Shown: one piece after another, positions 42,107 to 48,579 of the stretch
Layout of the letters: every line of letters starts with the position of its first letter
Numbering within the stretch: the first letter of the stretch is position 1
Assembly (NCBI GenBank): GCA_009780235.1
Contig: WRAK01000015.1
Location: 1-55,283 of the forward strand
Length of the DNA stretch: 55,283 nt
Direction: 5' to 3'
Source: Oscillospiraceae bacterium
GTDB lineage: Bacteria > Bacillota > Clostridia > Oscillospirales > Oscillospiraceae
Made by a program: the position numbers and the translations under genes
Notes under the pieces: generated by a model
What the model saw: only the letters and a program-made list of their open reading frames with translations
What the model was told of the DNA's origin: nothing
The model's database searches: none

Positions 42107-42813
42107 CACCGATTCCTCCTAATCGCTGTAAAAAACATCCGCTCCGCATCCCCCGTCACCGCAACCTCCGCAAACCCAGCACGCTCCAACATCTCCCGCA
42201 CCTCATCCGCCACAAACACATACTGTACATGCGTCTCACGGTTTCGCAACCAGTACTTGCCTTGCTTTTCAAAGAGGTCGAAGTCGTAACGGCAGGTGCG
42301 TTTGTCTGCGTCGAAGCTGCAACGCCAGAGGCAGAGTAAATCCTCTCGCTCATCGCAGAAAATCTCACTATCCAGCCCCTTGAGTTTTTCCGGTGTGTTG
42401 AGGTCGAACGCAAACACGCCGCCGGGGTTTAGAAACAGAAAAACCCGCCGGAGCACTTGTTCGAGGTCATCCGGCGGTAGGTAGTTGAGGCCGTCCAGCG
42501 TACATATGGCGGCATCCACCGTCCCGTACAGGTCGAGTTCCGTAAGGTCTTGTTGGAGGTAGAGAATCTGCGGACCGCCAAAAGCGGCCCCTACAGCCAG
42601 CATCTCGGCGGAGGCGTCTGCGCCTATCATCTGATAGCCCCGCTCGGCCAGCATTCGGGTGAGCGTACCCGTGCCGCAGGCGAGGTCGAGGACAAGCTTC
42701 GGCTGTCTGCCGCCTTGGGTGATTTGTCTCTCATAGTGGCCTGCCAGGGCTTTGTAGTCCACGTCTTCCGTCAGGCGGTCGTAAAATTGGGCGAGGTGTC
42801 CGTAGGCACTCAC
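42106..42813 (-). CDS. Class I SAM-dependent methyltransferase
   Basis: A 235-residue Rossmann methyltransferase of the YqeM-like type. Motif I is VLDLACGTGTLT at 41-52, motif II GADASAEML at 64-72 and motif IV ICTLDGLNYL near 107-116. The opening YGHLAQFYDRLTEDVDY is typical of the group. The substrate is unknown. Residues 74-82 (VGAAFGGPQ), right after MLA where relatives usually continue into a helix (A-R-x-K), are encoded by a palindromic repeat arm. It is coupled at both ends to yerC and the DUF6440 gene. Confidence 0.9.
   Translation of the reverse strand: MSAYGHLAQFYDRLTEDVDYKALAGHYERQITQGGRQPKLVLDLACGTGTLTRMLAERGYQMIGADASAEMLAVGAAFGGPQILYLQQDLTELDLYGTVDAAICTLDGLNYLPPDDLEQVLRRVFLFLNPGGVFAFDLNTPEKLKGLDSEIFCDEREDLLCLWRCSFDADKRTCRYDFDLFEKQGKYWLRNRETHVQYVFVADEVREMLERAGFAEVAVTGDAERMFFTAIRRNR
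42570..42595 (-). repeat. Palindromic arm inside the methyltransferase gene
   Basis: Reads TGTAGGGGCCGC-TTTT-GGCGGTCCGC in the coding strand. Compared with the intergenic arm TGTAGGGGCGGC-CATT-GGCCGTCCGC, the changed bases keep the palindrome. Confidence 0.65.
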
Positions 42814-43109
42814 GCTTTTTCCTCGCCGCCCGTCCGCGCGAAAGCGGTACGGTAGCCGCCTCCGGAACCTTGCAGGGAGCGGTTGACACGGCTGATGGTG
42901 GCACTACTGGCCCCTGTTTTCTCCAAGATGGCACTATAGACCATGCCCTCATCCAACATTTGAGCGACTTGATACCGCTGCTCCATCGCACGGAGTTCGG
43001 CAACACTAAGCAAGTCGTCAAAAAGGGCTATGCACTCTTCCACGGTGTTTAAGGATGTGATGGCCTCGTAGACACCCATGTGCCGGGGTTTGTTGATTTT
43101 TTTGTTCAT
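42810..43109 (-). CDS. yerC: YerC/YecD family TrpR-like regulator
   Basis: A 99-residue DNA-binding protein of the TrpR superfamily (YerC/YecD). It has LLSVAELRAMEQRYQVAQML followed by the helix-turn-helix YSAILEKTGASSATISRVNRSL. Targets are unknown. The ATG at 43109 has GGGGAGG upstream; the longer frame reads through a hairpin. It leads an operon with the methyltransferase and DUF6440 genes. Confidence 0.92.
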   Translation of the reverse strand: MNKKINKPRHMGVYEAITSLNTVEECIALFDDLLSVAELRAMEQRYQVAQMLDEGMVYSAILEKTGASSATISRVNRSLQGSGGGYRTAFARTGGEEKA

Positions 43110-43119
43110 ATGAAAACCT

Positions 43120-43143
43120 CCCCATGCGGCCCGCCGCATGGGG
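43120..43143 (-). promoter_or_regulatory. Hairpin overlapping the yerC ribosome site
   Basis: CCCCATGCGGC-GG-GCCGCATGGGG on the minus strand, a perfect 11-bp stem whose last four G are the first part of the GGGGAGG ribosome site of yerC. Folding would partly hide that site; with the following TTTTC it could also act as an attenuator. Confidence 0.5.
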
Positions 43144-43270
43144 GCCTCTTTTATTTCATCTATCACGGCAGGCAACGTCTGCCTATATCAAGGTTTTGCC
43201 TGCGGCAAAACGCTTGGACGCCGGACACCCGGCGGCGCAGCAAGCTACGCAAATGTTTCGTGCAACTTTC

Positions 43271-43299
43271 GCATATTACCGCATATCATTATATAGGAT
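43271..43299 (+). promoter_or_regulatory. Possible SigE-type promoter
   Basis: GCATATT (full match to KMATATT) and TATAGGAT (partial match to CATACANT), 14 bases apart, about 50 bases before the next plus-strand gene. Confidence 0.35.
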
Positions 43300-43350
43300 G
43301 TCTTGGATAGAATCAACACCTATTTGCGCTTTTAGAAAGGACGGGACATT

Positions 43351-44040
43351 ATGGACAAACTAAACCTCACCATCGGCCGGCTGGAGCGTGACATCATTGA
43401 GGACGGCGAGATTTTGATTCAAATCGCCCTCCAACATCCTGTGATTGCCGCAGATACACACCCCGCCGCCAATGAGTTGAACCGTTGTTTTGCGGCAATG
43501 GCTGAGACTCTCGCAACCATGCTCAGCCTCGGGATGCTCGGCGAGGCACGGGCGGCGGCACAGATCATGCCGGAGGCTCTACCGTATCAAATTAACGGGA
43601 CGTTCACCACCACGTACAACGCCCACGGGGTGCTCAGTTTTTACACAGACGTATTCCTCTATGTCGGCGGGATGCGGGGGATTACGTATCGGTACGGGAG
43701 TACGTTCGCGGTGGGCGACGGGGTGCGGCCCTTGTTTGTCAGTGCTCTTTTCCCTGCCGGGGCCGATGTGCGGGATTTGATTTGTGATTTTGCAGCCGAA
43801 CGGAACGGGATGGATGTTTTCGCTGTTCGGGAGGCGTTTTCGCCGGAGAATGTGTACTTGACTGACGGAGGGCTGGCGGTGTTTTTTCATCCCGGCGATG
43901 TCGGGCCTGTGGCCGGGGGGATGGTTGTGGTGGTTATGCCGTATGGGAGTAATGAGCTACTGTCGCCCCCATTGATCCACCCATCGGCGGCCGTCTCGGT
44001 GGAAACGCAGGGTGTTATCGTTATCGATGTAGATATATAA
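43351..44040 (+). CDS. DUF3298-like protein
   Basis: A 229-residue protein without a signal peptide. The C-terminal half resembles DUF3298 (RsiV/PdaC-like): FYTDVFLYVGGMRGITYRYGSTF in the middle and AVFFHPGDVGPVAGGMVVVVMPYGSNELLS near 175-203. The usual N-terminal anchor is missing. AAAGGACGGG precedes the ATG. The last 28 codons overlap the 3' end of the convergent gene at 43957-44715, so the C-terminus after LLSP may be a recent extension through loss of a stop. A SigE-like promoter lies upstream. Confidence 0.72.
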   Translation: MDKLNLTIGRLERDIIEDGEILIQIALQHPVIAADTHPAANELNRCFAAMAETLATMLSLGMLGEARAAAQIMPEALPYQINGTFTTTYNAHGVLSFYTDVFLYVGGMRGITYRYGSTFAVGDGVRPLFVSALFPAGADVRDLICDFAAERNGMDVFAVREAFSPENVYLTDGGLAVFFHPGDVGPVAGGMVVVVMPYGSNELLSPPLIHPSAAVSVETQGVIVIDVDI

Positions 44041-44715
44041 GATTTCGTCTGATTCCCAGCGCAGGGTTATTGTGTTGATGTTTGTCTGCCTGTGGTAAGA
44101 AACCATGTGCCGTTCCCAGAGTTCTCCTATGCCGAGGTTTACGGTTCTGTTTTGCGGTGTGATTGTGATATCGGCGGAGGCGAAGCTTAAATGCTCCCTT
44201 TCGGTGACTCTGACTTCTACTGCATATGCAGCGTTTGGGGACAATCCGGTTTCTGTGAATCTGAGGGGGGCGGGATACAGCGGCCCGAATTGAAGATAGA
44301 GAAATATCCACATGAAGTAAGCGTATATTATGCCCGGAAGAATTTTTACAATGAGCCCTCGGGTGCAGGCGAAGAATAAAATCACGCTGCAAAGAAAGGT
44401 CAGTATCGTGAGTATGTTGTGAATTGGCGTGTGTATCATATTTATTGCTGCGGCCATGGCCGTGATATACACAATCGCAAGCAAAGGCAGTAATGCGGCA
44501 CAGACGCCGGATACCTTTGTTTGTTCGTTTCTGTGTTTCACGCCGAGGACGGTGAGCAGGATTGTGGCCGCAACGGTAAATGCAATGAACACCACCGCAG
44601 CAGCGGTGTGCGGGACGAAGGCGTAGCCGAGGCTTCTGACTAGGATGAAGATTGCGCTGAAGGTGAGCAGGATGAGTGCCAGTATAACGGGGGCGCGGGG
44701 GGTGATGGTTTTCAT
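43957..44715 (-). CDS. Multi-spanning membrane protein, unknown function
   Basis: From the ATG at 44715 (GAGGCCTCTCT just upstream) the protein has 252 residues: about five membrane helices in the first 155, then an extracytoplasmic domain of about 95 with FTETGLSPNAAYAVEVRVTEREHLSF and TITLRWESDEILYIYIDNDN. I do not recognise a family. The frame is open 109 codons further upstream, but that part is a translated repeat and is rejected. Its 3' end overlaps the convergent DUF3298-like gene by 84 bases. Confidence 0.75.
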   Translation of the reverse strand: MKTITPRAPVILALILLTFSAIFILVRSLGYAFVPHTAAAVVFIAFTVAATILLTVLGVKHRNEQTKVSGVCAALLPLLAIVYITAMAAAINMIHTPIHNILTILTFLCSVILFFACTRGLIVKILPGIIYAYFMWIFLYLQFGPLYPAPLRFTETGLSPNAAYAVEVRVTEREHLSFASADITITPQNRTVNLGIGELWERHMVSYHRQTNINTITLRWESDEILYIYIDNDNTLRFHRDGRRWVDQWGRQ

Positions 44716-44794
44716 AGAGAGGCCTCTTTTTGGTGGTTTTTTGTTTGTGGGGGTGGTGGTTTGACGGCATTCTCTGTGGCGGATGCACGCAAGC

Positions 44795-44845
44795 CGCAAA
44801 GGCTCCTTTTCCAAAGGAGCTGTCAGCGAAGCTGACTGAGGATTG
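44795..44845. repeat. GGCTCCTTTTCCAAAGGAGC repeat
   Basis: GGCTCCTTTTCCAAAGGAGC followed by GTCAGCGAAGCTGACTGAGG, nearly identical to the left end of the element at 41681-41890. Confidence 0.8.
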
Positions 44846-44883
44846 TCCTTGACCTTGTAGGAGCAGGGTTCCATATTGAAACG

Positions 44884-45122
44884 TTGGGCTTGCCTGCCGG
44901 CGGCGTTCTTTTGGCATCGGCCAAAAGAACCAAAAATGCGACTCAGGGGCTGCGCCCCTAAGAACCCCGCGCGGGTATCTACGTCGGATAAAGCGGCGTA
45001 CTCGTGCAGTATAGGTATTACGCGCCGTGCGCGCCCTACCACTAGGTTTGTGACCCGCGATAATAGGCATCTGCGGGCAGACTGCCCGAACGTTCTCCCC
45101 CGCGTGCGGATGGTGGGGTGCG
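44884..45122. repeat. Long dispersed repeat, copy 2
   Basis: Matches 15641-15880 over its length: hairpin GTTCTTTTGG facing CCAAAAGAAC in place of that in copy 1, then GGGGCTGCGCCCCTAAGAAC, GTATCTACGTCGGATAA and GCGGGCAGACTGCCCG. The differing hairpin bases keep their pairing in each copy. Confidence 0.85.
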
Positions 45123-45126
45123 GGGG

Positions 45127-45549
45127 TTATTTTCCGCGTACCGTCACTTTCGCATGGATAATTTTCTTGAGGTCTTGCATCTGCGCTTCATCTAATGCCC
45201 GAAACTCAATCCATCCGCCGCTTGCGCAAGGGGATTTGTCTGCCCAGACTTGTTTGGCATATGTACCGAGTTCGTCCAACACCGTCTCCATCGCTTTTGT
45301 CGAAACTTGGAACAAGGCCGTACATGCGCCGTTTTCGGCGAAGATGTCACAGATGTGTTTGCTTTTTACGCTGTACTTTGCGCTCCAGCCGTAGTCTTTT
45401 CCGTAGGGGAAGCGGATTTGCTTGGCGGCATTGTATGCGGTGGTCATGTGCTCGTCCAAGGCCAGCCAGAGGTCACCGCTTGCGCCCGAGCAGCGGATTA
45501 GGTCATCGAATGTCGGGACTTCCTGTTTGTTTAGCATTCTTTCGTACAT
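45127..45549 (-). CDS. DUF3788 family protein
   Basis: A 140-residue cytoplasmic protein with the DUF3788 features: LDEHMTTAYNAAKQIRFPYGKDYGW, YSVKSKHICDIFAENGACTALFQVS, and DKSPCASGGWIEFR. The biochemical role is unknown. GGAGG lies before the ATG. It follows the hydrolase gene by four bases and is probably cotranscribed. Confidence 0.88.
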   Translation of the reverse strand: MYERMLNKQEVPTFDDLIRCSGASGDLWLALDEHMTTAYNAAKQIRFPYGKDYGWSAKYSVKSKHICDIFAENGACTALFQVSTKAMETVLDELGTYAKQVWADKSPCASGGWIEFRALDEAQMQDLKKIIHAKVTVRGK

Positions 45550-45553
45550 ATTG

Positions 45554-46282
45554 CTATCCTCCGATTAGGTTTTGTAATGCCTTGCAGATTACTTCCCGCT
45601 CTGTCGGGGTGTAGTAGGCGTGGCGGGAATCTGTCAGGGGAACTATGTTTGCGTGCGTGAGGCCGGATTTGAATAGGTTCGCGCTTTTGTGTGATACAGT
45701 TTCGTCCTTTTGGGAGTGGATGACTGTGGTTTGTGCGGTGATGTTCGGGAGGTTCGCTTTTGTCTTGGCCATGAGCTTGCGGAGGTCCGCCACCTGCCTC
45801 AGCCAGCGTATGGATATGCCTTGGACGCTGTTGGAGTCTCTGTAAGCCTTCCAAATTTCATCCCTGCTTTTCGGAAATAGCCGCAGCTTTATGCCGAGAC
45901 GTAGTGTAGACGGCAAAAACCGCAATCGCAAGGGCGAGGAAATCAGCAGTACGCCCTTGACTTTCGGCTCGCCCAAGCTTGCGTTTAGGGACAGCAGGCC
46001 GCCCATGGAGTGACCGACGAGAATTACGTTTTGATATGCGGGTGCCACGCGGCGGATTTCGCTTTCGAGATGGGCTTCCCAGTCGTGCAGTCTCGCTTTT
46101 GCGAACTCTCTCGCCGTTCCGCCGTGGCCGGGTAGGAGAATGGATAGCACAGAACATCCCTGCGCATAGGCAAGCTCGGCCATGTCCTCGAATTGGCGGG
46201 GACTGCCGATGAAGCCGTGGGTGAAGATTACGATTGTGTTTGCGTCCGGGTGTGTGCGCTCGAACGGGGCGTGTGTTGCCAT
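45554..46282 (-). CDS. Alpha/beta hydrolase (carboxylesterase-like)
   Basis: A 242-residue cytoplasmic serine hydrolase. The oxyanion segment FTHGFIGSP is near 25, the nucleophile elbow GHSMGG near 88-93, and the later catalytic Asp and His are in HSQKDETV and DSRHAYYT. It resembles bacterial carboxylesterases and monoacylglycerol lipases. Natural substrate unknown. GGGAGGGAAGTAC precedes the ATG. Confidence 0.9.
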   Translation of the reverse strand: MATHAPFERTHPDANTIVIFTHGFIGSPRQFEDMAELAYAQGCSVLSILLPGHGGTAREFAKARLHDWEAHLESEIRRVAPAYQNVILVGHSMGGLLSLNASLGEPKVKGVLLISSPLRLRFLPSTLRLGIKLRLFPKSRDEIWKAYRDSNSVQGISIRWLRQVADLRKLMAKTKANLPNITAQTTVIHSQKDETVSHKSANLFKSGLTHANIVPLTDSRHAYYTPTEREVICKALQNLIGG

Positions 46283-46344
46283 GTACTTCCCTCCCTGCCT
46301 CTCCTATTTTACCACATGATTTCAAAATTTACCTCCGTTTCGCC

Positions 46345-46373
46345 TTGATTTCCTGTTCGTTCTGCGGTATACT
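46345..46373 (+). promoter_or_regulatory. SigA-type promoter of the topoisomerase genes
   Basis: TTGATT and TATACT separated by 17 bases, about 55 bases upstream of the parE-like start. Confidence 0.7.
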
Positions 46374-46426
46374 ATATTTGGATTATTTTGTGCATTTCAC
46401 AACTAGATATAGGACGGTATGGCAGC

Positions 46427-48421
46427 ATGGCGAACACAATTAACACGAATGGGTACGGAAATGAATCAATCAGCGCGCTGAAAGGGGCGGACCGGGTGCG
46501 GAAACGGCCGGGGGTTATCTTCGGCTCGGACGGGCTGGAGGGCTGTCAGCACGCGGTGTTTGAGATTTTATCCAACTCCATCGACGAGGCGCGGGAGGGT
46601 TACGGGAAGCAGATTATCGTGACGCGTTTTGCCGACGGGTCTATTGAGGTGGAGGACTTCGGGCGGGGCTGTCCCGTGGACTTTAATCAGGCTGAGGGTT
46701 GTTACAACTGGGAGCTGGTGTTCTGCGAACTCTACGCCGGGGGCAAGTACCGCAATCAGGAGGGCGAGAATTATGAGTTTTCGCTGGGCCTCAATGGTCT
46801 CGGCTCCTGCGCGACGCAGTATGCCTCGCAGTATATGGACGTGACAGTCTATCGGGACGGGAAGAAATATTCGCTCCACTTCGAGCGGGGTGAAAACGTG
46901 GGCGGGCTGAAGTCCGAGCCGTACAGCGGGCGGCGGACAGGCTCGATTATCCGTTGGAAACCTGATTTTGAGGTTTTTACGGACATTGCGATCCCTGTTG
47001 AGTTCTTTCTCGACATACTGAAAAAACAGGCCGTGGTCAATGCGGGCGTGACGTTTAAGTTTCGTGACCAAGCGGGTAGCTCGTTTGAGATGACGGAGTT
47101 CGTCTACGAGAACGGCATCATCGACTACGTGAGCGAGCTGGTCGGAGCGGATGCCTCTCCCCTCACTCGGCCGGTGTTTTATCAGGCTGAGCGGCGGGGG
47201 CGTGACCGGGCGGACAAGGACGAATATAAAGTGCGGCTCTCGGCTTCGTTTTGCTTCTCCAATCGAGTGAATGCGATTGAGTATTATCACAACTCATCCT
47301 TCCTCGCCCACGGCGGTGCGCCGGAAAAGGCTTTGAAGAGTGCGTTTGTCTCTGCTGTGGATGCCTATTTGAAGAAAGAGGGCAAATATCAGAAAAACGA
47401 GAGCAAGATTAGCTTTACGGATATTCAGGACTGCCTTGTGTTTGTCTCCAACTGTTTTTCGACGCAGACGTCCTACGAGAACCAGACGAAAAAGTCCATC
47501 ACAAACAAGTTTATCCAAGAGGCCATGACGGAGTTCTTGCGTAGCCAGCTGGAAGTCTACTTCATCGAACACAAACCCGAGGCTGACCGGGTGGTGGAGC
47601 AGATTCTCATCAACAAGCGCAGTCGGGAGACGGCGGAGAAAGCGCGGCTGAACATCAAAAAGAAGCTCTCGGGCAGCTTGGATATCATGAACCGGGTTGA
47701 AAAGTTCGTAGACTGCCGCACGAAGGACGTGGACAGGCGGGAGATTTATATCGTCGAGGGTGACTCTGCTTTGGGCGCCTGTAAACTCAGTCGTGATGCT
47801 GACTTTCAAGGGATTATGCCTGTGCGGGGTAAGATATTGAATTGCCTCAAGGCTGACTATGACAAGATTTTCAAGAGCGATATCATCACCGACCTGCTCC
47901 GTGTCCTCGGCTGTGGGGTGGAGGTGCGGAACAAGCATACTAAGGACTTGAGCAACTTTTCGATGGAGAATCTGCGGTGGAGCAAGGTCATCATCTGCAC
48001 CGACGCCGACGTGGACGGGTTTCAGATTCGCACCTTGATTTTGGCCATGCTCTATCGGCTTGTGCCGACGCTGATTGAAGAGGGCTATGTGTACATCGCG
48101 GAATCGCCCCTGTATGAAATCGAGTGTAAGGGTAAAACTTATTTCGCTTACTCCGACCGGGAGAAAGAGCAGATTGTAGCGGGATTTGACGGTGTGAATC
48201 ATACGATTAGCCGTTCCAAAGGTCTCGGCGAGAATGACCCGGATATGATGTGGCTGACCACGATGAACCCGGAGAGCCGACGGCTGATTAAGGTCACGCC
48301 TACGGACGCGCAGCAGACGGCGGATGTGTTTGATTTGCTCTTGGGGGATAACTTGGCCGGGCGGAAGGAACATATTGCCGTGAACGGGTACAAGTATTTG
48401 GATTTGGCGGATATCTCGTAG
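46427..48421 (+). CDS. parE: Type IIA topoisomerase subunit B (ParE/GyrB-like)
   Basis: The ATPase subunit of a type IIA topoisomerase, 664 residues. GHKL motifs: EILSNSIDEA, EDFGRGCPVD (Phe where DNGRG is usual) and GLNGLGSC. Then QTK (ENQTKKS), and the Toprim domain with EGDSALGACK and DADVDGFQIRTLILAMLYR. It is a divergent branch compared with standard GyrB, seen in Clostridia as a topoisomerase IV. The ATG at 46427 is preferred over a TTG at 46388. It forms an operon with the A subunit 158 bases on; that gap is filled by palindromic repeats. Symbol by analogy. Confidence 0.9.
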   Translation: MANTINTNGYGNESISALKGADRVRKRPGVIFGSDGLEGCQHAVFEILSNSIDEAREGYGKQIIVTRFADGSIEVEDFGRGCPVDFNQAEGCYNWELVFCELYAGGKYRNQEGENYEFSLGLNGLGSCATQYASQYMDVTVYRDGKKYSLHFERGENVGGLKSEPYSGRRTGSIIRWKPDFEVFTDIAIPVEFFLDILKKQAVVNAGVTFKFRDQAGSSFEMTEFVYENGIIDYVSELVGADASPLTRPVFYQAERRGRDRADKDEYKVRLSASFCFSNRVNAIEYYHNSSFLAHGGAPEKALKSAFVSAVDAYLKKEGKYQKNESKISFTDIQDCLVFVSNCFSTQTSYENQTKKSITNKFIQEAMTEFLRSQLEVYFIEHKPEADRVVEQILINKRSRETAEKARLNIKKKLSGSLDIMNRVEKFVDCRTKDVDRREIYIVEGDSALGACKLSRDADFQGIMPVRGKILNCLKADYDKIFKSDIITDLLRVLGCGVEVRNKHTKDLSNFSMENLRWSKVIICTDADVDGFQIRTLILAMLYRLVPTLIEEGYVYIAESPLYEIECKGKTYFAYSDREKEQIVAGFDGVNHTISRSKGLGENDPDMMWLTTMNPESRRLIKVTPTDAQQTADVFDLLLGDNLAGRKEHIAVNGYKYLDLADIS

Positions 48422-48429
48422 ACAAACAC

Positions 48430-48560
48430 CGGGCGGCCACACGGGGCCGCCCCTACACCGCCTATCCATATGTAGGGCGCGATGTCCTCATCGCGCCGTG
48501 CGTCTGAACGCAAGATAACAGTTATAAAGTTGCGGCGCGATGTGGACATCGCGCCCTACA
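48430..48560. repeat. Palindromic repeats between parE and parC
   Basis: One arm at 48430-48457 (reverse TGTAGGGGCGGCCCCGTGTG) and a facing pair 48471-48497 / 48534-48560 (TGTAGGGCGCGATGTCC), related to the arms at 2484-2510 and 9961-9992. They lie within an operon, so they would be transcribed as hairpins. Confidence 0.85.
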
Positions 48561-48579
48561 AACACGAGGAGAATGACAC

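Larger units (their letters stand above)
44716..45126. other. Gene-free stretch with repeats
   Basis: No gene. Holds one end of the GGCTCCTTTTCC family (44795-44845) and copy 2 of the long dispersed repeat (44884-45122). Confidence 0.8.

Noticed and set aside
44716-45042. N-terminal extension of the membrane protein gene
   Set aside because: The extra 109 codons are dispersed repeat DNA; the ATG at 44715 with a GAGG site opens the first membrane helix.
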